In this document: positions 1 through 12,400 of the stretch, piece by piece
How the letters are laid out: each line of letters starts with the position of its first letter
How positions within the stretch are numbered: position 1 is the stretch's first letter
Assembly (NCBI GenBank): GCA_943737045.1
Contig: CALSFV010000203.1
Span: 1,787,501 to 1,851,500 of the forward strand
Reading direction: 5' to 3'
Origin: Parapristionchus giblindavisi
Lineage: Eukaryota > Nematoda > Chromadorea > Rhabditida > Diplogasteridae
DNA: 64,000 bases
The notes under the pieces: model-generated
What the model saw: only the letters and a program-made list of their open reading frames with translations
Told to the model about the DNA's origin: nothing
Databases searched by the model: none
Made by a program: the position numbers and the translations under genes

Positions 1-2635
1 TGCATAAAGGTGTCTACGACATTTGTCATTTATCCTCTGATTCTTGACTCCGCCCACTATCGTCATCATTCACTAACTCAGTAACTACTTGCCCAGTTCT
101 TTTTGAGTCGCCAATTTATTATATGGGGGGGGGGGGAGAACGAACTACTTTCTATTGTTAGCACGAATGAATGGAATAAGGGGGATAAAAGTGAATTGAT
201 ATTCAGTGGGCGCCGTTTTAATGTAAACGATTGTTTATGGATATATACTGGAGGAGTAATAGGAGAGAAGTTAAAAATAGACACAAACATCGATGAATGG
301 AGGAAGAAGTCCGAAGAACTTGGCCAATCCTCTCATTCGTCGTTCTTCTTCGGTATGGCCAAGTACACACTCCAAAAAGAGCGAAAGCTTGCGACTTGTC
401 TCGATCTATAATTAATTCTAGCGTTACGTGAACGAACTGAAATTTAGAAAAAAAAGTAAATACTTCGTAGAAATATTCGTTTCGCTGTATCAGTACCGAA
501 ATCGAAATTTTGACCATTTATTTATATTCAAATTAAATGAATTTATGTATTGAGTAAGTATCTCTCCGATGCGTTCATTGGGTTATTCTGTGTTTCAGAT
601 GACGTAAGTAAGGAATGAGTTCAAGAGAAGAGAAGATCCAGAATGGATTTGACATCTGAAGAGATGCTCATTCCAATGGAACTGAAAAATTATGAGCAGC
701 ACAGCAAAAGGAGAAGAATGAAGAACAAACAAAAGGGCTATTTACATTTCCTATGCTCTAATGTGAATAACTCATCAAAGGCACGAATGACCAATCATCA
801 TATGATGACTTATGGGAATTTGTGTATTACTGCATTGTCACGATAATCGAATTTATAAAAATCGATATTTGATCATTGATCTTTGTCTCATTAATGTGAA
901 ACGCAATTTCAGCTAAACGTCCGTAAAACATATAGTACGAAACAAATTTCGTTAGTGACTATGCATTTGTTACGTACCAATAACCACGAATTCGTGGATT
1001 TTTGGATCCGTCAACGAAAAATAAATATATTCTTCTTTTTAAAAATTACATTTTTCGCTCTTCAGGATAGAACCTTGATCTTCTAAGCAATTTTATTCTT
1101 CAGAGCACCGGCTGATATTTCAGAAATTTACAAGCGGGTAATTGCCCTCAGCTATGCCTCAACTAAATTTTCATTTTTTTCTCTCAGTTCAATGAATACG
1201 CGCAACATTTGCGACTTCCCTGAAGCATGTATGTCAATGAATGAAAAATGGAGACAATCAGCCTTTTTGTATATGGCTGAAATCCTTCCGAAAGTTCGTA
1301 AAAAGCGGTATATCATGCATTCTTTCATATTCATAAAAACCACATATCAAACATGCGCATACATTCTGAAAACAAGTCTTCCTAATTAAATTAGCTGACA
1401 TTATTAATTACTTTTTTTCACTACAACTGTGCTATAAGCCAATAGCATTTGAATGTTTATATGGTATCAGAGAGCAGAGATGGATTTAGATTCGATAATA
1501 TTATATGATCTCATATGGATTAAGAGAGATTAGTTGGATTCTCTATTCCAATATGAAGCCAAGTGGTCTTGATCAATGGGAGAGTATTGATATGGATTAG
1601 GAACCAATGATATTGTTAGAATATTGAAGCGAAACATACACGATCGTCATCATCTTGCGATAAACGCTTGAAGAAGGACTTTGATGTATCGTATAGCTTG
1701 AGTGAGAAATTGTTATCGACACCATCCAACGGAGGAAGGGATGAAGAATCGCGAACTTCTTCAGTGGAAGAGGAAGAAGAGGAGCAAGAACCAGTAGACA
1801 TAACTGAAAGAATGGCCAAGTTAGTGAGAGTAGACGAAGTTAAATTCGGGAGGACGAAGGGGTAAAGATAGTGTGCAACGAGAGATGTGTCTAGTCCCCT
1901 TCTCTACTCTTTCAATTATGAAACAATTATTACAAGGAAAGGAAATGGAAAAGGACGAAGAAGACGACGAAAGATAGGGAAAGAATGAGAACATTGCTCT
2001 TTATATTCATATCCATTTCACCTTCATATTCCCTTTCTCTTCTACATATATTCAGTATAGAATTGTGACAACACTCTCTCATATTGTTCATAGGGAATGA
2101 GAAGCAATACAATGAATGGATAAGAGGAAGATGATATGATGATTCAATAGAAATAATAATGAAGATAGAGGAAGTATACTCTGAGATCAAGAGAATTTCA
2201 AGAGTTATAAGGGATACCGTACTTTGTGATACTAAGACTAAAGATGAGAAAAAGAGGAAGAATATGGCTCTATGGGTGGAGTTAGAGGAGATGTGGAAGA
2301 AGGGGTCTGATAGATTAGAGAAGTACATTCAATCTGGAGACAGAGACCACAACGGGATTGATAGAAATATACTTGTATCGACTCTATATCTCCATCAAGA
2401 AAATATATAATAACACAAACGTACATTTACAGAGAGAAAGGGGCTGATACAGAGTAGACACAGAGGGGCGTGTTAGAGAAAGTGGAATAAACGTGTACGA
2501 GAGTATGCCCTGTGACACTTGCGCTGGTTAGCGTCCTAGTCGTTATTCCGTTTTGAGAAGAACAATCCAAGGTGAATAACCATTTTTGCGTTATACTATC
2601 ATTATTCTTCATCAATAACATTTGAAAGTTTCAGA
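1..2635. other. Region without a supported gene
   Basis: No coding exon can be defended here. Open frames at 103-411, 1668-1865 and 2159-2410 (+) lack convincing splice sites or recognisable motifs. The frame ending at 1865 has an acidic run and reads 80 codons upstream-open from about 1617, so it could be a terminal exon of a gene beginning outside the window, but nothing confirms this. A G-run lies near 125-137. The last bases before 2636 form an acceptor-like GTTTCAG, probably a spliced-leader addition site for the next gene. Confidence 0.5.
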
Positions 2636-5600
2636 ATGGCTGAATATCTTCTGGGTGAAGATGATAAGAAGCGTTTCAAGGAAGTTTCAAATGAATTGAG
2701 CACGAAAAACAAGGAGAAAGTCAGCGAACTGTGCAAGGTTTGAAATGTTTCCTGCATTTAATTCTATTTGAAACCGTTAACTATGATCCGATTTTGGTCT
2801 AATTACGTTTTTACAGAAAGGGCGCGTCACAGTATATGATATCGATGAATTGGGCAAGGAAGTAATGGATACACTACCTCTATTTGCATTCTTTTCTACA
2901 CTCAAGGTTAGCGAAATACCCTGCATGCAAGTCATTCATTCTACTCTGATTCAGTGAGAGCTGTAGAAACATCAAAGAACTGAACGAGTTGTCTGATACG
3001 TGAAATGGTGCAATTTATTGTAGCCTAGGTGTGGTTTAATTGCAGCTGTGCTCTAGCTAGACTATTCCTCTCGTGCCATTCTATGTTTAAAGCGTATTTT
3101 GGGGCTTTCTTAAATTATGGATGAGCATTAGATGATGTTTATATAAATAACTAATTGGCGATTGCGCTAAATACTCCGGTTAAATAGTAAATTGAAACAT
3201 CACTTTAATTATAGATCGCGAAGAGACAAGTCGAGCAGTATCAGGCTAGCGATGCATTTAAAGCGAAGACAAGACAATTGAGGATACAGCAGGTGATATA
3301 TTATTACGTGTTCGTAGCACATTGTTCAATCCCCCTGTTTGTCATGTCTATGAATCAACATCGATTACAGGAGAATAGAGAATACAAAGAGATTGTGAAA
3401 GATGTCGATCCCCTGCAAAAGTATGGACAGAGTGCTCTCGTGGAGAATTTTGGATCGGTGAGTCGAGAGATACATGAATACAGTTACGCTCGATCGCCCA
3501 TACCGCCTTTCCTTTTTTTTCGTGACAAATTGTTTCTGTTAAATATGAAAAGTGTACTGATCATTGTTTCCGATATAATGCCGCAGAAACGAAAAATATT
3601 GCCTAACTCTAGATAGTTCAGCAAGCACAATTTCGCAGACACTACGATTCAAATCGGACCAAACAATTTTCGTACCTGTGTGGGTCATCCTACTGATGAG
3701 GCCCATCCCACACGGGCCGGTCCAGTGTCTAGGACCAGGGCCGAAACACTGGATCGTTTTTATCTCTAGATATTAAGTCTTTACATAGTTTCTTTTCTAA
3801 CACAACCTACTATAAAACCATAGTTTCATTACTTTAACTCTAATTCGGCGAATAAACTGAAAGGTGACATAGGAGAACAGCGTTTAGATAGGTGATCGAG
3901 CGAGACTGTAGAAGGTAACATCAATTAGGCTTTTTTTTGCGAATGCTTGCATATCGTCCATAGGCGACAAAAAGGAACGATGAATAACTATCGCGGAAAG
4001 CTCGTGTGAATGATAAGATAACAATGTCGTAACTGAAATCGATTTGATTAGATTTAAAATGATGAAAAGAAATGTTTAGCAATTTAAGAAATGTGATCAG
4101 TGAAGAAAATCTAGTGACGATATTAATAGACGAATTGCAAAAAAAAGTTTTAAAAAATAAATAGATATATTGAAGGAATTACGATCAGTGAATCGTCAGT
4201 TGATGTCAGTATTCAACGTGGTGATCACGGTTGTTTGCGGATTCTTCTTCGGTTTCTCTGGAATCACCTACCTCTATCCTCATCTGAAGATTGATTTGTC
4301 AGTAAGGTAAGAACATGACTAAGAAGGAGTGGGTAGAAAGGCGATAAATAGAGAAAAGGAACCACAATATCAAGTTGATTTGTTATGAATGAGATTAACT
4401 TAGTGCACAATGACGTTAAACAAACACAAAAAGAAGGCACCGCTGAAGAAGAAGTGAGAGAGAGTGTGCCCAGTTGCCGTAGACGTCAGTGGTACAACGG
4501 GGTTCGGAGCGACACCCTTTTTGATAGAAAATCCACACAGTAAAAAACAGCTACAGAAATATACTATTAATGTAGTGAAAATGGGACAATAAATGAGCGT
4601 ATAAAGGGATACATGTCTCCGTTTCAAGAAATTACTGGCCACTTTTGTCTTAGACAGTATCATATTACGGCTGGAATATCTTATTGGCGTAATCCTTAAA
4701 GTTCGAAAAATGTGGTGCAAAAGCAGAGGGTATTTTGCCGTAGAACGGGTGATTCTCATTTTGGGTAAACTTTTGTTACGAATAGAAAATCGCATTAATT
4801 TATCGGTGATTCTTCGTCAAGTATAGCAGGAAGCATATGACGCGTAATGTTGATAGTAGAAATGGGATTGTTCCGCGTGGGAAATCATCGTGTTCTCAAT
4901 TCCGCATATTCGTGAGAATTTTTTATGTATCCAACACCTGCCCTTGGGTAATTTTGGTGCAATCAGGGTTATTCGAACTCCGTGTATGATTTAGTATTGT
5001 CAAAATGTTTTGTTCAAGTGGCTATTAAATACTTAATACGCTGATTTTGTTTGGGCTCTGTGGCAGTTCTAAAAGCAGGTTCAGGGAAGTTAAGGAACGA
5101 TATTTAATTGAATAATGCTTCACATTTCTTTCGTCATTGTGATTCTTCTGTTGAGATCATAATTATTCTATTGGGACCTACATAAGTGAATATGATGAAG
5201 ATGAATGAAAGTGCATTCTTCGTAAGCAAGATTGGGAGGAAACGATGCTATATTTTTGTAATATAGCACAAATACTAACAGCCATTCCACCTGACATCCA
5301 TTTCGCTAGATTTTTGTGTACAGAGAAATAAAGTTGCAATCTGCAATATCTTTTGACCCCCTTGGAAGGCATGATCAGTTTGTTAGCGGTCGATTATTGT
5401 TTGGGACTAAATGTCTACAAGTGGCGCGTTTGGCATTCGCAATCAATCAATGCCTAAGGAAAATATTTTTATAGTAGTTAATTAACATTTATATTAAATA
5501 ATTCAGATTCATGTTCGGTCTCGTTTGTGCAACAATAATCTTCTTCGCTGATCTGTATTTCCTCATGAAAGGTATACTCTTTATCTTGTTGGTTAAAATA

Positions 5601-6177
5601 ATATCACGAGTTCATTCGAAACTCGCCACTTTGACTATCAATCCATCGCTTTATGTTTATGAGAAAGTGTGGGCAGATCAGCGAGATTCGTATTGTTCAA
5701 ATTCTGAATGCCACATGATTCAAAAGGAAGAATCTTCTTTTTTGCCACTAAAGTGTAATCAAAGTCAATATATAATACCAGACTAGAAATATGAAAAATA
5801 GACAATGCTAAAAGAAGCGTTTATAAAACCATAAACAATTTCGTTAATTATTTATATATCAAATGGTCTGTCAAACGGTTTGAACTCAAATTAGAATTTT
5901 TAAGTACACTTGTCATCTATAACTGCTATGCGCATGTGCAATCAACGCCGAGTGGCCTTAAATATATTTCATCATCATTATCATTATCTTTCCAGGAATG
6001 GATGATGATATCACTGAACAAGAGCGATTGGTCGCAGCTTCAAGGGCAACGACAGTTAAGAGATCTACAGTGATTACGCCATCGGAGCCTCCATCAGAAG
6101 AAGTCCATGTTCCATCGGAGACTACTAATGATTCTAATAGTGTCCAGAAGAGGAAGAAGCCGAAGAAGACAAACTGA
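2636..6177 (+). CDS. TMEM199/VMA12-like V-ATPase assembly factor
   Basis: Exons 2636-2737, 2817-2906, 3215-3292, 3371-3457, 4176-4306, 5507-5571 and 5996-6177 join in frame to 244 residues. The family (yeast Vma12/Vph2, human TMEM199) assists assembly of the V0 sector of the vacuolar ATPase in the ER. Seen here: a soluble helical N-terminal half rich in K/E/Q; a first membrane segment around residues 128-152 (core VFNVVITVVCGFFFGF) following the family-like SVNRQLMSVFN; a short lumenal loop; a second segment near 164-185 (FMFGLVCATIIFFADLYF). The cytosolic tail ends KKTN, which fits a KKXX ER-retrieval signal. The start is preceded directly by a TTTCAG acceptor, so the mRNA is probably trans-spliced with a one-base leader-to-ATG gap. 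The exon 5 acceptor (TTGAAG at 4170-4175) is weaker than the rest. The family call rests on hydrophobic pattern and remembered motifs, not on a search. Confidence 0.82.
3675..3756 (+). ncRNA. Hammerhead-like ribozyme motif, strands permuted
   Basis: This lies in intron 4 of the TMEM199-like gene. Core strand A is CTGATGA at 3693-3699, flanked by TCCTA (3688-3692) and GGCCC (3700-3704). Strand C is TCCAGTGT (3721-3728), the cleavage-site C3729, then TAGGA (3730-3734). Strand B is GGGCC (3738-3742), GAA (3743-3745), then ACACTGGA (3746-3753). Pairing gives stem I of 5 bp (3688-3692 with 3730-3734), stem II of 5 bp (3700-3704 with 3738-3742) and stem III of 8 bp (3721-3728 with 3746-3753), all perfect, with every invariant core base present including A15.1-U16.1 and a GUC site. 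The order A-C-B differs from the canonical A-B-C, so the fold would be pseudoknotted. A competing 10-bp hairpin pairs 3675-3684 with 3707-3716. A second GGGCC at 3714-3718 suggests that the two modules downstream of stem II were swapped in an ordinary type I hammerhead. Activity is unknown. Confidence 0.5.
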
Positions 6178-6933
6178 TCATCATGTGACAAATTCCGGAT
6201 AAGATTTCATTCTATTTTGGAGTTTTTCATCCATTAAATCTGTTGATACACACATTATTTTTATCGAAGTTTTGAATGTTTACCCATGTCATGATTTTTT
6301 AAATCTTCTATTTTCCGACCAAAACATGATGTCATCAGAGTCAATTAGAACTTAGCTCAATCATTCCACTCCATCTTCGTGTCTACGGTTATTCCTTGCC
6401 TTTCATAATTTAGGCCGATAAAGATCAAAGAATGTTCGGTTTGTATAACACAATTGGCACCAATACACATGATAGATTCCATCATATCTTCTCTATTCCC
6501 ATCCCTGACACTTCTTCTTCCCTCGCTCTCCTCCTCTCATTTGGATATGTATGGATGAATCGGCTTCTGACTCAAAAAGATCGAAGAAACGGCGCCCATT
6601 AACCGAGGAGTGTAGGAGCGTTTCCCATGCATTCTCAGTCACATTGTGTCCCGTCACCCATATCCACTCCGTTACTATAAGTTGTTCGTCTAGAATCCCA
6701 TCATTTGACCATGTCTGGTCACGCCCACGCCCCCACACTAGAGCCTGTCTGAGCTTTAAATATCAAGTGTGTGAACTATACGATACTCCTTCACAATCAT
6801 TTCGCCTTTTACTCTTCCTATCCTCAACTGAGTCTTCTCTTATCTATATCGCTATCACTCTCAATGATTATATTCTTCAGGGATATACTGACTCCTCCCT
6901 CCTTTCATATTTAGTATATTTCATTCAGTATCA
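6178..6933. other. Intergenic, nematocin upstream region
   Basis: This holds the 3' UTR of the TMEM199-like gene and the presumed promoter of the nematocin gene. A TTCATTCAG acceptor at 6920-6928 immediately before the nematocin start is a likely trans-splice site. The 135-codon open frame at 6551-6958 overlaps the start of the nematocin exon in another frame and shows no domain. Confidence 0.5.
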
Positions 6934-8689
6934 ATGGCAAACGGCTATCACGATATGACTCCTCTCTTCTTCCTCCTTCTTCTTTCCTCTTCTACAGTTT
7001 TTGGATGTTTCCTCAATTCTTGCCCATATAGAAGATATGGACGGAACGTTGGATGTTCCGAATGTGGTATGCATCTTCATTTTCATTTCAATCATGATTC
7101 ACACCTTACTGTAGTCCAGCCTCATGATTCATCCGAATTTTCGTTGTATATTTCTTTAATCAACTTTACTATCGGCTTTAACAAAAACCTTTGGGAGTTA
7201 TCATCTATTAATCATCCATACGATTGAAAAATCCGTTTAGAATTTATACAATTCCAATAATCATGTTACCGAATCTAAAATGGACTCGCTGATATATTTT
7301 GATGGGACGTTCTTTGGAGTAGTTGCAATAGCCATATTGTTTCTTGGAAAATATGGGCAATAGTGAAGGTGGCAGAGAGGGAAAGATGTGATAGAGAGAG
7401 AGGAGGTATGATAGAGATAGAGAAATAGAAGGAGGGAATTGGTCTGTCAACCCAACCCGATTGGATGATGCCTTGTATGTGTCAGTTCATGATGAAATTG
7501 TGATGAGAAGATGCGAGAGAGTGAGCTACAATAAGAGACGGATGATATGAATAAATTATTTCTGAAAAGAAACAAGAAAAGTGAGTGATCAAAGATTTTA
7601 GTACATGAAACATCACCTTGTCTATCCCTATTTATAATTCTTACAATATTCGCCGTAAAAGCTTCGTAAACTACAGCGTAGCGCATATTCGTAGAAAACA
7701 ATAGAGAGAATGGAAGGGATAAGAAAATACTTATATTTACTCATATTTACCAATAGAATGTAGTGACAAAGTCCCTGAAAAGTTTACCATTCATGTAATC
7801 ACCAAAAATATTTGCTTTTACTTCAAAAGTGTCTAGGATGATGATTCGTTTTTGCTTTAAATAAAATTCTAATAACGTATTCAAATGCATATTTAGCTTT
7901 GAATTGTCTTTCGTAGATTTTATCATGAGTTTTTGAGTAGTAGATACCCAATAACATCCTCGGATCACTTTGACGAATTAGATATGAGATAGATTCACAG
8001 ATTACACCACAAATCCCTTCCCTTATCGTTTATCATAATGAAATTGAGTATGCTATACGTATCACCCCTCTGACCGTGTAATCATCTAATCGAAAAAAAT
8101 ATATTATGTGGCACTCTAGAGGATCACTAACTTTTCTACGAACGTACTATGATGTACTAAACAGATTATATAAGCCGCACGATAAATTCCGTGATTATTT
8201 TCAGGTGAATATGGATCGGGTCTTTGTGTGGGAGTAGACCGCTGTTGTACAGGAACCGATTGTTTCCCTGATATGAGATGTCGTGCACAGTCTCAATGTC
8301 CATCCAAGTATTGCAGGGTATGTTGCATATATAGAAATATGCAGAGGACTAATGAAACAGATTTCAAACTCCATACACAGCTCACATCACAACAAAATTG
8401 TGATGAGATGATGTTGATGAAATTAAACAATTTCCACTTGCAGATCAGCAGTCCAACCGGAGAATTCATTACTGGGTACTGTCTCGCACAAAGCTTTTGC
8501 TGTTCCAATGGTAAGCATTGCTACAGTAGTCAACCGTTCAAATGTATTATGAATTTTAGAAATATGTCAGAAGAGTATGCAATGTGTAACACCTTAACGG
8601 AAGGGAGGAAGTATCGTAATAGAGAAGGACACAGAATCATCTATTCATCTATTGATCTCTATTTTAATCAACAACTTGAGTTGTCATAA
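6934..8689 (+). CDS. ntc-1: Nematocin (vasopressin/oxytocin-like) precursor
   Basis: Exons 6934-7066, 8205-8317 and 8444-8689 encode 163 residues. A signal peptide (about residues 8-24, core PLFFLLLLSSSTVFG) is followed at once by CFLNSCPYRRYGR at 25-37. This is the nematocin nonapeptide-type ring (C25-C30) with the PYRRY tail, Gly36 as amide donor and a single Arg37 as processing site. The neurophysin domain follows: GCSECG, GSGLCVGVDRCC, GTDC, MRC, SQC, KYC, GYCLAQSFCC, KHC and FKC. These give the 14 cysteines expected of neurophysin, provided exon 3 reads through a GTAAGC at 8511; splicing there would lose the last two. The tail beyond about 8545 is hydrophilic and poorly constrained, so the C-terminus is the least certain part. 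An alternative start is Met8 (6955). The product is a secreted neuropeptide and its carrier, expected in dense-core vesicles of neurons. Confidence 0.93.
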
Positions 8690-9440
8690 AGTGTTTACCC
8701 TGTGTATTTCTCCACACATATCATTAGAATTATATTCATATTTATCGACACAAACAACAGACAAAAATACATATATTAGGTACATAAGAAGAGAAGCAGC
8801 GGTTGTGTGGTTTTGGAGCAAGTCTTCGATGAAAGCTTGACTTGAATACGAGACCAATGGGTGCTCGATCCAAGATATTCTCAGTTTACTATTGGTATTG
8901 AGCGCGAACCCGAGGGGTGAGAAGGGAAACTCATGACAATATCTATCTACATGAAAGAAGAAAAGGTCTCTATAGTACTACACGCACGTGTTTGTTAGTG
9001 ATAAGTTATACGGTATTTAGAGTAGAAGAAGTCAACTTGTATGGCTTTCGATGGACTGTAAGAATGGAAAGTAAAGAAGATAAAGAAGAGGAGGATGAAA
9101 GAGATAATGGATGGAACGATGTGTTACTCGAGTAGGAAAGGCAAGAGAATGGAGTGGTTATGAAAGAAAAGTACTGTATTCAATATCTATAGATAGGTTT
9201 GGCATGAAATGGCAGAAACGATTACATACAAAGTGGGGACCTAAATTGAAGATAGGGTATCGTAGTGAGCGGAGATAGAGGAGGTTTCATCATTAACAGG
9301 TAATTCACTTCCTGATTACATCATAATTAATATTATTACGCTCACTCTTGGGTCGTTATGAGAGTGTCTTTCGAAAGAATACTTCGGGTCGCAATTCGCA
9401 TAGAATGGCACAATTTTCTAATGGTTCATAATAGTCTTAT
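8690..9440. other. Convergent intergenic region
   Basis: This separates the 3' ends of the nematocin (+) and tetraspanin (-) genes. Only short open frames without motifs are seen (for example 8917-9135 +). Presumably it holds both 3' UTRs. Confidence 0.4.
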
Positions 9441-12400
9441 TCATGAACTCGGCCGAGGATTGACTAGATCTGACTGTTGCAGGACCCAATGACGAGAACG
9501 ACTATGTTGTGGTGGGGGCGGCGCGGTTCCTGGCTTCGGAGGAACCGATCGTTGGCGTTTGTCCTAGAAATACAGACTTTGATCTTTAGTCCCTAGTAGC
9601 AAGTTTTTGTGACCTTCTTAGAAGATGGATCAGTGGGTCGAGATGAGCTCTGTTTTCTACTGGGAGAACTGCTAGCTGCTCTCGTTCCGCGAGTTTTTTG
9701 CCGACCTTCAAAGAGGAAGTGGATATGGTGTTCATCTGAGTTCATTGATCTCTCTCAAAAACCCCTTTACTTCTTTCCCATCTACAATCTCAACTCACTG
9801 GTCTTCCTCTGATTCGTGTATTCAGCGGGTGGTTTATCGGGAGGAGGCGTGTCAGGCAACCGAGGAGCTCGCTCCGTTGACTTCTTGTGCTGAAAAGAAT
9901 CGGTTTTGAAATGAAAAGAAGAATCAGGAAGTCTGGCAAATAAGAAAAGTATGTTTTAAGCCGAACCTCGGGAAGGGTTCCAGCTTCCATTTGACGGAAG
10001 GCAGCGGAGATGTTGGTTCTGAGAAGATAATCACAATTTTTTTCATTCCTGATTCTTTACTTGACTGATTGAACGGCTTTCAATTGGGATTTTTCGTACT
10101 TTGTAATGTTATCAAGGAAATATGTATGACTGTGATAAGGATGCAGATAATATCCGGTTCCTTGTGCATATCTTTCAATGGATAATCCGGATCCATGTCG
10201 ATATCATACAATGATATTAGTGCTAGAGTAAAATTATAATGCAGGAAAATACGAAACAGGTTTATAGTATCTGAAGGAGGGAGTTCTAAAGTTTTATAGA
10301 TTATCTACCTTTCTCGATCTCGCTTCATCCTTCGGTCGTGACGTCTCGCTTCTCGTTCCAGTAACCATCGTTGATGATCTATCTGTCTAGCGAGAATGTT
10401 CGCGATGCACACGGATAAACTCTGTAATAGTTTTGTACTGTAGCAGTCCTTTGAAGGAGGAGGGATTATCGGAATGGGGCTAAGATTGAAGAAGGGCAAC
10501 AAGACTAGTGCGAATGACTTACGACAGGAATGATAATAACAGCGACGATCATTCCTATGTGGAGTGCATGCGATTCGAAGATTTGTCGAAGAGGAAGAAG
10601 GCATCCACGAGTGTGAATATCGATCTGATATAGTTATAAATCATTAGTAATGTATGACTAGTGGCTAGTTAATATTGTTATATTTTTCGATGTATGATGT
10701 CTTCTATGATGTGAAACCAATATTACTATCATACTTTTAGCGTTTGTCTGTTTCAGTGATGGAAATGACAGTAATGGTTTCATCTGATAGAGGGTGGAAA
10801 CTTTTTTTTTCTGATAATGAGTGGAACCACTAGTCTTGATTGCTGATACGATAATCTATGAGAGAGTGTGCTGTACCTCGATGTCCTGAGGTCGTTTCTT
10901 GAGAGCGTTTTGCCAGCATTCAAGAGATCTCATTGCAGGCAACAGAGGATTCGCTGATCCAGCCTGTAATATCAATGATTAGAATGAATTATGGTTGATA
11001 ATTTGCGCTATATCATTGAATGAAAGAAGCACTAGAGTGTCTCATGGATCTAGATAATCAACTGAGTGTATCATAGCTCACGTAGATTCACGCTCGGATC
11101 CGAACATTACGTCAATCACTCATGATTAATCCTACTTAGACTCGGTTTCCATTCGAATCAAGTAGATGAGATAGTAGGACTCGATGGAAAAGATACTTAC
11201 AGCTTCACTGACGACAGATTTGCGGCAACACGAGAAAGGGACTCCACATCGTTCAGGATATGGATTGGTATCGGAACAATTGTATTGAGAGGATAGAGAC
11301 CAGTCCCTGAATCCAGCCGAGACTGATGACACTCCACAGCATTCCATCTGTAATGACAAGCACGTGAATTGAATATGATAGATGGTCTAGATGTATGACT
11401 GTAGTTATTATATTTATTAGGTTGTCGCTTATATCCCTGTCTTTTTCAGACTTGTTTTTGACACGCTCACACTTCGTATTACTGATTTGTGTTCATTGGT
11501 AACGCCAATCTACCATATTCAGTAATACGAAGAAATCGCGAGTCCTTTTTGGATTGATAAGAGTGAACCTACAGGAGAAATCACCAAATATCATTTTTTT
11601 TCATTATCTTTCATTTCCATAATAGAAAACGAGGGTGATAGTTTGTTACTCAGTACCAGGAAAGGAACATCTATGTAGAAGCTAATGATGGATGAGTCAT
11701 TTATTACAGCCACTTCTTGTATTCCGTGCATACTGTATAAGAGGTTCCATTTTCAATCGAGTAGAAATAAAAACGCCGAAATCCAATTTCAACTCGAACA
11801 TGATCGATGTCGAACAGATAAATTGGCCTACGCTGAACTAGTCGGGAACGACTGTACTGTCTTATGTGAACATGGAACCGATATGCCCCCAGATGCTGGC
11901 AAGATACCATTACTGCGCAAGTAAGATATTTCAAATCTTTAGATATTGTCGCTTGAAGGAAGTATAAGATTTTTTAATTGGTCAAACAAGTCAGGACTTA
12001 TGTAACAACCACAATATTCTGTCTACGGATTCTGTCTAAAATAGAATCGTATTTTTTTCGAAAAGAAATCAGATAATATATTGCAAATACAGTCTTTGAT
12101 GCTTCTCAAATCTCCGCAATCCGGATCAATTTTATGATATGAGAAAAAATATGTCTACAGAATAACATTGAATAACGTCGTCTACTCACTTGTTCTTGCA
12201 GATAATCGACAAGATCGGCAATGTTTCTGTTGCCGTGATATCGTTTGATTCCGTACATGAGAATACTCTGAGCGGAGAACCACTCAACATTCTCAGCATA
12301 GAACAGCACGAAGAGTGTGAATGTTCCCACTACCAGTACTATGTAGGCGAAGAAGACGCTCATTGCGAACTGAAAATATCATCATTATATCTTTCTCGTC

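Noticed and set aside
103..411. 102-codon plus-strand frame near the window start
   Set aside because: No recognisable domain, overlaps an equally long minus-strand frame and lacks convincing splice or upstream signals.
2159..2410. 83-codon helical-looking frame (MKIEEVYSEIKRISRVIRD)
   Set aside because: Purine-rich DNA often gives K/E-rich frames like this, and the opposite strand is also open for 132 codons. No splice partner or family.
3693..3753. Twister or other pseudoknotted ribozyme instead of hammerhead
   Set aside because: The invariant bases and the stem positions match the hammerhead core exactly; no twister core was seen.
8511..8516. GTAAGC as the exon 3 donor of nematocin
   Set aside because: Using it would remove neurophysin cysteines 13 and 14, whereas reading through gives exactly 14.
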